Assembly: GCF_000002985.6 (NCBI RefSeq)
Contig: NC_003282.8
Span: 248,001-312,000, forward strand
Direction of reading: 5' to 3'
DNA: 64,000 nucleotides
Source: Caenorhabditis elegans
Taxonomy: Eukaryota > Nematoda > Chromadorea > Rhabditida > Rhabditidae
In this document: positions 1 to 11,606 of the stretch, one piece after another
Numbering within the stretch: the stretch's first letter is position 1
Layout of the letters: each line of letters starts with the position of its first letter
Position numbers and translations under genes: made by a program
The notes under the pieces: generated by a model
Database searches by the model: none
Seen by the model: the letters and a program-made list of their open reading frames with translations, nothing else
What the model was told of the DNA's origin: nothing

Positions 1-583
1 GTAACACGACCTAAATAAAATTAAACTATTAGTTCTTCAAAAAACCGAATGAATTATCAATTTTTTTAATTCATGACTATTTTCCAGATCATAAGGTATA
101 ACCCATGTCCTTAAAGAATATAGTTTGATCGGTTTACACTTTTTTAATTTTTTTTCATGAGAGCAAAGTTATAACATGCATAAAGCATTTTATAAAGATC
201 ATTTTAATAATGAAAGTCCTTTTTTGAAAAAAAAAAGTTTTCATTGAAGTGAACTACAGACGATTTCAGATTTAAGGTCAAAAACCGACCTGCCAGATGT
301 CTGCCGCTGTAACATTTCTAAATGCGATTTTTGTAAAATAACGTTTATCAGTCAATGTGAATAATATCATGGCCAGCATTTTGTTAGTTGTCAATTTTCA
401 AAAATATTGTTTAGTTTTTGAGTTATGGTTAATCAACACAACCCAAAATTCACGGGATACCGTTTGTGCATATTATACCTTTTTGGTCAGCACTGTCCGT
501 TCAATATTTTCCATGTCAAAAGTCATTTGTTTTGGAGTTATCTGAAAACTAAAAATGCCAAAAACCCCATATTTCAATTTCAG

Positions 584-3500
584 ATCGCCCCATACGCATC
601 AGTAATTATCAATGGAGTATATTGGGATGCTCAATCACCACGTCTCATTACAATTCCTGATGCTAAGAATTTGCTGACTCCGGTACAACGGGTAAGTATG
701 TGTTTTGACAAAACTGAAAAATCTGGAAGTTGCATGTGTTTCAGATAACTTTCAGTTTAATTTTCAGAAAAAGAAGAAAACTAACCAAACAAGTCGTGCA
801 TCGACCAAATCGGGCGGACTTGTAAGCTTTTACTAACCATCTCTGTCACTTAGTTACTTAGTTACTTAGATATCTTAATTTTGGAATAATATTTTCTGTT
901 CAAATTAAAACATTTGCATTTTCAGTACGACACACCTGGATGCCCAACGCTCCCTCACCATCTCATCGCTCTTTGTGACATTTCTGCCGATCCAGGAGGT
1001 TCGGTAGAGTTTATGAGAGAATGTACTACAATTGACAAGCCATTTGCCATTTATGATGCAGATTTTAACACCTCATCCGATAGCTTTGACGCTGCATCCG
1101 GATGCCTTGTATGCTCCATTGATAATATGCCTGCTCAAATGCCCATTGAGGCCACGGAACAGTTTGGAAACTTGCTGTACCCATGGTTATGGGATCTACT
1201 CAACACGTCCAACGATCAACATTTCGATCGGCTGCAGTGTAGGACAGAGATCAAGAATGCGATTATCACTGATCAAGGAAAATTGACACCAAACTTTGAA
1301 TACATTGCTCAACTTCGAAAGGATAAGGCAGCGTGAGTATGACTTTATAGGTTGTGAAGAAATAATCTTTATAGAATATTCTCTTAATTGAGAAAAAATG
1401 CAATGCAAATAGGGCAAATATGAAAACACAGCAAGAATTTAAAATTTGATGAAAAACAATTTTTGGATCGACTTCCAAGTTCTTGACAAGGCAGAAATTT
1501 AGTAACAATCATTTTCATTGGTCACTTTTTTCTATTGGATACCATTTTCCTGGATTTGCACATAAACTAAAACTTAACTGTGTAAAATAGTTAACGTCTA
1601 ATGGGGTTATTCAAGTAGGGTTGGAAAATTGAACAATGTAGAAAAATGGCGTCATAACTGTATTAAAATACATGTTTTTATGTATTTTAATACAGTTGTG
1701 GGGTCTCCTGTATCTCTGTATTTTAAATACATCTCGCGAAGTTACTAGAATAACCCCATAACTAAAGAAAATAGTATACAATTTTGGAAAATTTCCAGGG
1801 AAAATTCAACAAGAAGCCATTCATATTTTACTTTTCATTCTTTGATAAGGTTACCGGGTTATGCTACAAATTTTTAAATTATTTTAATATCATCATTTTC
1901 AGTTCCGCATCCGCAAACTCTCGAGTTATGGGTGGTACAACCGACAAGCGTGTGCTTCTCCTCGGTGCTGGAATGGTTTCAGGACCATTTGCCGATTTCT
2001 ACTCAAAGCAGAAGGATGTTAATTTGACTGTTGCCACTGAATCTCAGAGAGATGGACAACGACTCTGTACGTCACCGAACATTCAATCGGTTGTTGTGGA
2101 TATTGCACGTGAGAGCCATACAATGGAGAGACTTATCAGGTTAGTTGACAATTAACTAAAACAATTTTCTGAATATTATTTGAATTCCGAATTTCTGTAT
2201 CTTCTCAAGATTATTATTATTATTTGATACGTTTATTTGAACGTGAAAATAAAAGAAAAATAAGGAAAAAATTAAAATTATATTGAATAATGTGGGATAA
2301 TACAGAAAAGAGAGAATGGGTTGAGGCCTTGTTATAGATCGTTTTTTTTTCCAATTATTGAAAGATCATTTTAGAGAGCATGACCTTGTGGTATCCTTGC
2401 TTCCATTCAATTTCCATCCACTTGTTGCCAAGATGTGTATCTCGAACCAAAGAGACATGGTTACTTCAAGTTATGTCTCACCGGAACTTGAAGCTCTTGA
2501 CAAAGCGTAAGTTATTCTGAATATACCTTCTGAAAGCAAATTGCAAGCTTTCAGAGCCAAAGACGCTGATGTTACGATTATGAATGAAGCTGGTCTTGAT
2601 CCTGGAATAGATCACATGCTCGCAATGGAATGCTTCGATGACATCAAGGAACACGGAGGACGGATCACCTCCTTTGAATCTTTCTGTGGAGGACTTCCAG
2701 CTCCAGAATGGTCTGATAATCCTTTGAGATACAAATTCTCATGGTCACCAAAGGGCGTTTTGACTGCTTTGATGAATCCGGCCAAGTATTTGAAGAATGG
2801 GAAGATTGTTGAAGTTCCGTCCGGATCTGTGGTTGATAACTTGATTGATATCGATTTCATGCCTGGACTTAATCTGATTGGATTCCCAAATAGAGACTCG
2901 ACAAAATACTCAGATGTTTATGGATTGGGAAATGACTGTAAGACAATCATCCGTGGAACACTCAGATATCAGGGATTCGTAGATACTGTTAAGGTGAGTC
3001 AAGTTTATTTGGTGACTTGTTTTATAGTTTATGTCTTCAGGCCCTTCACTCTGTTGGACTTCTCTCTGGCGACAACATTGATTCATTTACATCTAACATT
3101 GGACCAGATTTGACATGGAAAGAATTGATTGCCTCATTGAGTAACCAGAAGCTCGATATCTTCCCAGACTCTTTGAGACACATTATTGAGGAGAAAGTTG
3201 GTGGAAAGGGCTTATCTGCGCTTGAAAATCTTGGCTTGTTCTCTGACAAGGTTGTAGATCGTCACGGAACTCCGATCGATACTCTTGCTCAGTATTTGGC
3301 AAAGATTCTTGCTTTCAAGGATCATGAATCGGATTTGGTTGTGTTGAATCATGATATTGGTGCTCAGTTGCCAGGTGAGACATATATTTCGAAAACTTGT
3401 CAGGATTAATACGCATTAATTAATTTTTCATTAAATCAAAATTAAATTTTTTTTTCGTGTATCCTATTGAATCTTTTTTCAGGTGGAAACTCTGAACGTC

Positions 3501-3718
3501 ATCGTATCAGTTTGGTTCAATACGGCAATCCAAATGGTTTCTCCGCTATGGCTCGTACTGTTGGTTACACAACTGCCATCGTCTCACACATGGTTCTAAA
3601 CAATGAAATTCAAAGAGCAGGAATTCAACGACCAATTCTGAAGGAAGTCTACCGTCCAGCATTGAAGCGTCTTCGTGACTTTGGAATTGTGCCAACACAC
3701 ACAATTACCCCAATGTAG
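584..3718 (+). CDS. aass-1: Alpha-aminoadipic semialdehyde synthase (LKR/SDH), 5' end outside window
   Basis: Bifunctional mitochondrial enzyme of lysine breakdown: lysine-ketoglutarate reductase makes saccharopine, and saccharopine dehydrogenase splits it to glutamate and aminoadipic semialdehyde. Visible coding exons: 584-691, 768-821, 926-1332, 1903-2139, 2375-2506, 2555-2993, 3041-3374, 3483-3718; together 648 codons in one frame. The first ~190 residues are the end of the reductase half (INGVYWD, CDISADPGGS, DNMPAQMPIEATE). The dehydrogenase half opens with a Rossmann GAGMVSGP motif and has GLDPGIDHMLAME, GGLPAPE, NPLRYKFSWSP, FPNRDSTKY and a C-terminal NGFSAMARTVG block. All of these match the human AASS order closely. 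The human protein is 926 residues, so roughly 300 N-terminal residues lie left of base 1; bases 1-583 look like intron. The 54-nt exon at 768-821 is a Lys/Ser/Thr-rich insertion. Identity is very secure; the symbol is from memory. Confidence 0.93.
1600..1760. mobile_element. Short terminal-inverted-repeat element in aass-1 intron
   Basis: The ends read ATGGGGTTATTC at 1601 and its inverse GAATAACCCCAT ending at 1760. Inside is a perfect 17-bp palindrome arm pair (1657-1673 and 1680-1696, ACTGTATTAAAATACAT). There is no coding capacity, so this is a non-autonomous MITE-type repeat. Related ends occur at 5037 and 30555. Confidence 0.75.
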
Positions 3719-3969
3719 CTTGTTATCCATATTCTATTACCATGTTATTTCGATTTATTTCAATTTTTGTAGTATAGTACTGAGTACTGACTAGTTTCAC
3801 CCGTTTTTTTAATGTTTTATCGAATATTTCCTCTCTCATATATGAAAAGTGAATATATTCACTTTTCACCAAACCCCATCGCGGGTGCTTCCATCAAGTC
3901 GACCGAATAAAATTTTTGACTTCATATATTAGAATATACATTATTATTGGGGCATATGAATCAACTGAA

Positions 3970-4534
3970 TTAAAATTCAAAAACGTAACAACTCCTGTCA
4001 GCTGTCTTCTCCATACAGTATCTCTTCGCATCTGCTTGATATGAAACAGTAGAGTTTTGGAGACAAAATACAGTGAACATTGAGTCTGGGAATGCTGTGT
4101 CAAGTTCTTTGTAAATGAAATCTCGAGATGTCGACAATGATTTCGTTCGGAGATGCTGAAAAAGTGGTAGTTGCAATTAACTGTTTATGTTTCAAAACTA
4201 CCTTTACTATTACATCCGAAAACTCTAAGCTGTTGCATTGATTATTCCATTCCTGATCATTATCTCTATGTGCCAAGTGTCCTTTGACATGTCCGATTTC
4301 TCTCTTTTTACGGCCTCCGCAGCCACAACCGCCACACACTCTGAAAATCTTGTACTTAAGTTTAATTTAATATATTGAAACTTACGGCGGTGGTGGTGGT
4401 GGTGCACAACAACCTCCTCCACCTCCACCTCCTCCACATCCACAACCACATCCATCATTAGGTGTGACTCTTGGAAAGAAAAATGCGAATGCAACGTGGC
4501 ATATAGATAAAAATAAAAGTAACTTGAGAAACAT
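3970..4534 (-). CDS. Ground-like (grl) secreted peptide
   Basis: Three exons (4386-4534, 4202-4340, 3970-4155) encode 157 residues. A signal peptide (MFLKLLLFLSICHVAFA) is followed by a low-complexity CGCGCGGGGG...CCAPPPPPP stretch and a second Cys/Gly block, CGGCGCGG, then a basic RKKR site. The last ~70 residues form a Ground-like domain: NNQCNS, then DIS/KSLSTSRDFI, F-TVFC, VSYQADAKRYC and a final SCYVFEF. This family is the worm hedgehog-related 'ground-like' group, secreted proteins mostly associated with cuticle or epidermis; the precise role is unknown. The stop lies 252 bp from the convergent aass-1 stop. The start was chosen at the signal peptide; an in-frame upstream Met at 4705 would bury it. 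I do not know which grl number this is. Confidence 0.85.
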
Positions 4535-5694
4535 TGGGTACTTTTGATGTTCTATTGCTGGATTCAAAAAGATTATATATGTCTCATAGCCTGGTGTTAT
4601 ACTCGTTTTTCTTGTTTGAGTTACTTGATCGCCTAATAGTTTCTTATCACAATTTGCTACAAGATAAAGATTTGTGGAAAAAGGAACATACGATAAAACT
4701 GGCATAAGCCGTCAATTGACACTTGCGATTATTCCATGTTAAGATACTGGATACTGGTTCACATCGAGTAACACACACGCATTATAACCGCATATTTTTA
4801 AGATAAATTAACAATTGTTTTATAATATTTGCACATTTTCCAGATACAGTGTGACCCATAATCATGCGGACAGTAGTTTGCGCTTATAAAATCAGATTTG
4901 AACATTCAAAATTATGCTAACAACACATATTTTATTCCATATTTTGTAAGGAGCAAAATGTAATGTCAACCTTTTAAAATATCCGATTATACAATGCTAC
5001 AGGTCTGCTAACATGACATATCAGTTACATAAAAAGTAATGGGGTTATTCATGTGATATTGAAAAATACAAAATATATTTTTCTACATTTTTCGACAGGT
5101 GTTTTGTATTTTTCGACATCGGCTGCCGCCGGTTAGAGGAGTTTCAATAGAGTGATTTTTTACAATAAATTGCCCAATTTTTGCCAGTTTTTAATGGTTT
5201 TGATAGGTTTAACCTAGATTTTCTGAACGCTGCATAAATGAATTACCCGTTTTCAACAAATTTGGACAATATTCAAATAATATATGACTGCCCTTTTTTT
5301 GGGCAAGAAATTTTTTTTTTTGAAATTGTACAGAACCATTAGAATTTGAAAAAGGGAAACTTTTTAGTATTGGGAGATCAATTTTGAGTCCTCTAACTAC
5401 AAAATTGCCCATTTTAGAGGAGTTTCAAAATTGTGCATTTTTGCCACTTTTGAATAGTTTTTGATGTGTTAAACCTAGATTTTCTGAATTCAGCATACAT
5501 GAATTACCCGTTTTCAACAAAACCAGACAACTTTTTATTTTTGCCCAAATTTTTTTCAGCCATCAGCATACAGCGTTTATTGTCAGGCATTTGAGATATA
5601 ACTCTTTTTCGATTTGAATTATCTAATAAACTTTCATGATATGAATAAATAACAAGAACAACATATTTAATATCGCAAAAATGTATTAAATCGA
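4535..5694. other. Intergenic: one MITE end and a diverged direct duplication
   Basis: No gene seen. At 5037 there is an ATGGGGTTATTC end matching the element at 1600. Two diverged direct copies of a ~120 bp sequence lie at about 5135-5275 and 5416-5540; both begin AGAGGAGTTTCAA and both contain ACCTAGATTTTCTGAA and ATGAATTACCCGTTTTCAAC. Confidence 0.6.
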
Positions 5695-7426
5695 CTAAAA
5701 ATTTAAGCCAATTGTGATTTTTCCAGCATCGTTTGGTGGCATCGTATCCACATCAACTACGTTGATATATTCATCTTCTTCCGCAGTTTCTGAATCCACA
5801 ACTTGTTCGCGATGTTTTGCAGAATTATTTTCTGAAGTAGTTGCCTGAAAATTCAATTTTTGAGTTTTCAGAACAATTTAACCGTCTGTAAACCTTTTCA
5901 ATGTTATCAGGTTTGCTTTGCATCCTTGGAATTTTCGCCTTAACCTCATCATCATCTTCTTCTCTCGGTTCTTTCGTACTATCTGCAGCAACGGCTCGCC
6001 GCTCTTTCAAACTAATCGGAATCGCAGAAGATTTTGCAGTGTCCGTTAAAAAACCAAGCTTCTCCCGTTCTCTATTGTACCGAACTGTGATATTTCTGCA
6101 AAAAACATTATATTTGCCTACTGTTTCGGATGATTACCCTCACCTAATATCATTCTTTGAGATATATTTTAATTTACACTCGTAGTCCTTGTACTCATTC
6201 CGAATAAAGAAGAAGATCTGATCAGAAGTCCATCCCAAGTCAATTAGCTCACGAACATATTTTTCCTGAGATTCGGTGAGCCATAGAAGTTTGTGATCAA
6301 GATCATGTCCGATATGAGTAAAGCATCCAGTTGCCCAAGTTGAACCGTCCTCTTCTGTTGTGACCTGAAATATTTTTCAAAATTTTAAAACAAATTTTTT
6401 AAAAAATGTTTTACTTTCAAATATGCTGTACAAGTCTGGTCAATCTTCCTGGGATTCGATTTCCTGGATTTTGCGACACTTTGATACTTTCCGACACGAT
6501 GACACCTATAAAGTGTTTCTCCAGCATGTCCTGTACGTTTTGTCAACGATGTACATGTGTCCTCCTGTCTCTGATCGAACCATTCCTAAAATTAGATTTT
6601 TGTCATTTTATCGAGAATATTTAAAAACCTTAAACTGGTCTCTTGATTGGAAAAACTCTCGTTCTAAATTAAACTTCTGATCATGGGACATGTGTTCTTG
6701 ACGGCAATGCAGTAAAAATTCATCCAACGACTCTGATGTACTCGAACATTCGGGACATTTTAAATTACATCCACGATATTTTCCTGGTAGTTGCATTAAC
6801 GAGAATTTTGAAGGTTTTTCAATAATGGTGGCAATTTGGCTGAAAATCATAGTTTTTGACAGAAACCTTTATTTTTTCTAATTCCAACCATTCCTGCGTT
6901 AAATGATGTGGCTGGATTGGACGAGAAGCTTGTCGATGTGGCGGAATATTCATCTCGAAACTATCTCCAGATGATGTGGATGGTTTTTGTGTAGATTCTT
7001 TAGTTTCATTGATATCATATTCATTGATTCCAACAACTTCTTCTTCTCCTTCAACAATCATTTCATCTATATAAACATCAAGATGCTCGTTGTCATGTTG
7101 CGGTTGTTCAGTGCACATCTGCAAGATCCAATTTTTATATTTAGTTTTCCAGAAGAATAGGGTTGTATTACCTTTTTATGCTGAACCAGATGCTTGACAC
7201 TTCGAAATATCATCCTACAGTGGCAGCAAACAAACGATGTGCTAGATGCTCGGCTCTTTTTTTCAGATTTTATAGCGGCAATCAGTTCCTGACAATCTTC
7301 AGTTGTCCAATTATGAATCTGTGTCATGTGACGATAGATATTCTTTTGTAGACATGTTAGGGCGCATTCTGGGCATCGTATCTGATCAATAATGCAGGAC
7401 TCGAGTTCGATAGGATTTGTGGTCAT
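5695..7426 (-). CDS. C2H2-type zinc-finger protein with C-terminal DNA-binding-like domain
   Basis: Seven exons give 479 residues: 7172-7426, 6889-7118, 6629-6839, 6415-6585, 6144-6364, 5894-6095, 5695-5844. Zinc-finger-like pairs: CPECALTC...HMTQIH (res ~19-38), CCHCRMIF...HLVQHKK (~67-85) and CNLKCPECSS...HCRQEH. An acidic, Ser-rich linker lies between the second and third. From about residue 240 there is a compact domain with YRCHRVGKY, RKSNPRKIDQTC, CFTHIGHDLD and LLWLTESQEKYVRELIDLGW, resembling FAR1/MULE-derived DNA-binding modules seen in several worm proteins; this is an inference by eye. The tail is acidic. Likely nuclear and DNA-binding; targets unknown. Exon 2/3 splicing is uncertain: frame continuity needs a weak donor (TG|GTTGGA) and a 49-nt intron, because the better donor at 6866 would leave a 27-nt intron and a stop. 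Confidence 0.75.
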
Positions 7427-8056
7427 TTCCTGCAATTTTCAAACATTTCTATATCCGGAAGTGAAAAATACGTGTTTTCAAGGATTATCAGTTCCAGAAA
7501 AATTGGCATTCACTTTTGTGAATTTTTTTGCGTTAAATTCTAAAAGTTTATGGAAAATTGACAAAAATCAGAGGAAAATAGAAAATTAAAACGATTGGTA
7601 GGATTTACGCTCGTAAATCCTGTCACTTCGACGCGTCGCGTGTTCGCGTTGCGTGTCTGCAAGTCCGCTCCATTGCAGAGAACTTTAAGCGCGATGTTTG
7701 AAATAATATTTTTTGTGTCTTATAAAGCTTTATTAAATACAACTGAAGTTGCAATTTTTTTTCAGATTGGACCGAGAGAGAAAACTTTTTATGAATATTT
7801 TCAAGCGGTTAAAAAATCAATTTAAAAGGGAAGAAAGTGGCGAAACTTCTTCAGTGTGTAGACTTCCTCATGGCGGAGAGAATTGACAGATTAAAACTTC
7901 CAAAAAAATCTAATTTCTAGAAACGTATACGTGAAACTGTACTTGCAATTCGATATTCTCGCTATATTTTTTGCAAAGATTTATTGTTCTGAACGGAAAA
8001 ATGGCGGAAAAGTCAATATTTCGTATTAATACATATTGCTGAAAAATCGACAAAAA
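7427..8056. other. Intergenic/promoter of the zinc-finger gene
   Basis: A 630-bp gap between two minus-strand genes. A TTGCAG acceptor sits four bases before the zinc-finger ATG, suitable for trans-splicing. A perfect 9-bp-arm hairpin (AGGATTTAC...GTAAATCCT) is at 7600-7621, followed by a GC-rich stretch with several CGCG steps to about 7695. No reading frame here looks like protein. Confidence 0.5.
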
Positions 8057-9189
8057 TTATTTCCTCGCATCTCTGAACACCCTCCGCGTCATTGTGTCTT
8101 TGGAGCCTGTGATTTGATAGTTGTGCCCGTTCATGCCCAAACACCGGACAATTTCGCAGATATTTGCCACGTCATCAATTCCACTGTGGTGGCGACCCTG
8201 GAAAATTAGAATTTTGCTGAGATTTCAGAATTTCAGTAGAAAACCTGATGTTGCAGCTTGTAGATGGCCAGAAGCTGGGCTATTCCTTTCGCGAAATGAT
8301 TTGTGTGCTCCGCAGAAGCCTTTTTCACGTTGATCCATTGATTGAAGTACCTGAAGGACAATTTGTTTGGATTTGTGCGGTTCGTGGGACAAAAATGATT
8401 GTTTTTTAATGAAATTTCAGATTTTTAGAGTCAAATTGTACGAATTTTCAGCCTCAAATTGTCAGTTTTACTCTAAAAAATTTACTCTGGAATTCCAATA
8501 TTCTTAAATTTCGCCTCATTCGGCAGCGCGACTTTCAGATCCCAATCTCCACAAGTGACGAATGCAAATTTGCCCTTTTCCAGTCGAGAATCCTCTTTCA
8601 GCCAGCTATCAAATTCCGATAAAACTTGTGGAAGCGTCGGTTTTTCGTCAACCATTTCCTGGAATTTTAGCATTTTTTCCTCGAAATTTTTGCATTAAAA
8701 ACCTGAATAATTCCTGTTAAAGATGTGCAGAAAGATGTGAGCCTTGGACATTCCGTCGGCTTAACGTATTGATGAAAACGACGAATTTCACTCCAATCAG
8801 CCGTCGAGAGCTGGACCACTGGGAATTCGATGATTTCTTGGACTGGATGCATCGGCCCTTTCCAGTTATCTTGACACGTGGCTTCGAAGTCTAATACTAG
8901 AAGATAATCAAAGTGCTGGCTCATTTTTTGATCTGAAAAGATTAAAATAAAGTTATTTTGCCAAAAAGTAAGCAATCTCCCCACTTTTCGTATCTTTTTT
9001 CAGTGAAAAGTTTGGATATCTGGGTGGTTTCTTCACTTCCCGAGTCTTTACAAGCTTTGTGCTTTCCAAGAATGATGAGTAATGGGCTGAAATTAACTTT
9101 AATTATTTAAATTCGAAAAAAACTAGAAAAATGGAATTACCTACTGTGTCAAGTAATAATCTTGGTGTCCTCGTGAAGTTTATCGACAT
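8057..9189 (-). CDS. ERI1/ERI3-like DEDDh 3'-5' exonuclease
   Basis: Six exons (9141-9189, 8985-9086, 8703-8932, 8486-8658, 8245-8350, 8057-8197) encode 266 residues. The DEDDh exonuclease core is complete: ExoI LVLDFEATC, a HPVQEIIEFP substrate strand, ExoII TCGDWDLK, and ExoIII HHSGIDDV with the catalytic His five residues before the last Asp. The best family match by eye is human ERI3 (PINT1) or the ERI1/Snipper group, which trim 3' overhangs of RNA. The N-terminal ~50 residues (KPPRYPNFS) resemble the short ERI3 leader; no SAP domain is seen, which argues against true ERI-1. A second Met directly before the core (MSQHFDYL, 8923) could be an alternative start. It lies 313 bp downstream of the dpy-9 stop on the same strand. 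Confidence 0.88.
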
Positions 9190-9502
9190 TTTCGAGTCTT
9201 AAATGATAAAAAATTATGAAATATTACGAAATTTGACTGGAAAACGTGTGAAAATCGAAAAATAAAATTATAGCAGATAAAATTAATCCATTGTCCGAGA
9301 GGAGTACACGGCCGTGTGGTCTAGAAACCTCAGCCCCTTGTCGATTTACGGGAAACAATTTCGATATTTTCGTAGATTAAAAAACAATTTTTTCGGCACA
9401 GCTGCCTGACAAGATTTATGATATTTCAAGTCTCACATTCGAATCATTCGGCGAAAAATAAGACGAAAAGAGAAACAATGAGTCAAAAATTATGCAAAAT
9501 AT

Positions 9503-11203
9503 TTAATGGATCCAAAGATATTGCCCATTTGGAGCCGATGGATACGACTCTGGTGCTGGACGGGTATAGTCTTGTGGAGGAGGTGGAGCTTTTCCTGGTG
9601 CCTCGGAAGGTGCTGGTGCTCTGTTTTGGCAGTGATGACACGTTCCTGGATTTCCTGGTTCTCCCTGAAATTATTGTTTCCGTTAAACACATGATTGGTT
9701 CAATAACAAATGTATTAATACTAAATCTAAAAGTTTTCAAATGTTTCAAAAGTTCTAGAAGCTTCCAGATTTTTTAAGAAAGTTATATGAGTTTTGATTT
9801 TTAATAGAATATTCTAGGACTTAAAAAAAAAGTAATTGAAGTCTCCAGATTTTTTTAGAATTTCTAGGAGCTTCCAGTTATTCTAGAAAAATTGAACTTC
9901 CCGCCAAAATTTTTTTTCTCAGAAATAGTGAATTCTCGCCAAAATTTTTCTCACTAAATTTGAATTGCCGTTTTCTAAGAACATTTAAATTCCTGCCGAA
10001 TAACTCTACGGTACACCTACAGTAATCTTACAGTACCCTGACTTTATCCCCTTCCTAACTCCAAACCAATATCCTTTCAAAAGACGAAAATTGAATTTTC
10101 CCAAACCACAGTAATCCTGCAGTACTCCTACAGTATCCCTACAGTACTACTACGGTACCGTGACCATATCCTTCTACTAACTCCAAACCAATATCCCTTC
10201 AAAAGGCAAAGACACAACATTTTTCAAAATCCAGACTACAAACTACAAAGGAGACATACGTGCTATATTCTTTCATATATAAGTCATGACTAATTTCAAA
10301 ATGTTCGAAAATATATCGGAAACATACCTTTGGTCCTTGTGGTCCTGGAAGTCCTGGGTTTCCAGCATCTCCACGTGCTCCAACGGCTCCTCGGACACCT
10401 GGTTGCCCACCAAGTCCTGGTTTACCATCGTGTCCTTTTCCGCCAGACAATCCACGTGGACCGACCTTTCCAGGTGGGCCAGTAGGACCTGGTGGTGCTC
10501 CATTCAATACTTTTCCACGATCGCCGGTTGGTCCCTTCTCTCCCGGTGATCCAGGTTCTCCACGTACTCCTGGCGGTCCTGGGGGTCCTGGACGATTGTC
10601 TTCACCGAGTCTCCCTGGTTTACCCTCAATTCCTGCTGGTCCACGTGGTCCTTTTGGTCCTGAATCAAATTTTTAAATTTATTTCCTGATGCAATTCAAA
10701 TTTACCTGGAAGTCCTGGTGGTCCTGGAGCTCCAGTTGGACATTTCTGACATGCGTTGGTTCCTGGTGGTGGAGCTGGTAGATACTTTCCAGCTATACCA
10801 TTGTCACCTTCTCTGCCCGGGAAACCGTCACGTCCAGGTTCTCCGTCGTCTCCTGGCTGTCCACGTGGTCCAGGTGATCCTTGAGTACAAGCACAGCAGG
10901 ATCCTGACCCTGAAGCTCCATAGTTACCGTATGGAGACTGACGTTTGGTACGGTTTGGTGCCATGCGAGAGAATTTCATTTGTTTCCAGATGTCTTGAGA
11001 CTCGGTCTTAATATCTAGGCTTATTCCTGGCAAAGCATCAATATTCTCACCTTACACAACTCTACCTCTGTTAACATCAGAGTTGTTACTTTCTGAACAT
11101 GATTATGCATCAGTGGAAGTCCAATGATTACTGTAAGAACTGCAAATGTTGAAACAACACTACCAACGATGGTAGACGTCCGCCATATGTTGGACGGTTC
11201 CAT
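9503..11203 (-). CDS. dpy-9: Cuticle collagen
   Basis: Four exons (11051-11203, 10706-11006, 10328-10659, 9503-9664) give 315 residues. The N-terminus has an uncleaved hydrophobic anchor ([17 protein letters not shown]), then the Col_cuticle_N region, then the furin-type KRQ site used to release the collagen. Gly-X-Y blocks are broken by Cys clusters ([25 protein letters not shown]), typical of worm exoskeletal collagens. The C-terminal tail is Pro/Tyr-rich. Context (neighbour of pqbp-1.1 and pat-6) fits dpy-9, recalled from memory; loss of that gene shortens the worm. The 660-nt last intron carries repeats. Intron 1 is only 44 nt with an unusual AAG acceptor in this model; without an intron the frame hits a stop, and the better CAG site is out of frame. 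Confidence 0.85.
9665..10327. repeat. Repeat-filled intron of dpy-9 (CTACAG-type sequence)
   Basis: Two diverged copies of an ~80 bp sequence with runs of CCTACAGTA, CTAACTCCAAACCAATATC and TTCAAAAG occur at ~10003-10090 and ~10110-10215, followed by CTACAAACTACAAA and a TATATAAG. Clearly related sequence lies in the large pat-6 intron at about 15165-15340 and, inverted, near 32575-32665. It is probably a dispersed non-autonomous element rather than an intron signal. Confidence 0.55.
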
Positions 11204-11606
11204 TCTGCAATAATAAGTATTGAAAACAAGAAATATAAGGAAAACTTTAGGGAGTGTACTCAACAAACTGATCAAATGAAATGGAGAAAATCGAAAAACG
11301 GATGAAAAAAATGAGGGCGCTGACCTCTTTCTCCGATTTAGGTGATTGATAAGGGGAAGAAGGTAACACACAAGAAACTAGGATTCCACATTGAGAGAGA
11401 CATAAAAGTGAAAGATCAACGAAAATAACAACATAGAATCAGTAGAATGTAATTCTAATTTACGATTAACTATTTTATTAGGCCAAGTAATAAGTTTTGT
11501 CGTTTTTTCTCAAATGCTTTTTTGTGGTTATAAAGAAGAGTGTTAGCACTTACAAGCCTATCAATATCAGGCACATTCAAGAATATTTCCAGCTCAAAAC
11601 AATATT

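Noticed and set aside
1784-1902. Extension of the fourth visible aass-1 exon upstream (MENFQGKFNKK...)
   Set aside because: A good TTTTCAG acceptor at 1902 and phase continuity with the exon ending at 1332 show this is intron.
9483-9777. Plus-strand and frame-shifted open frames over the collagen last exon
   Set aside because: Shadow of the Gly/Pro-rich minus-strand collagen.
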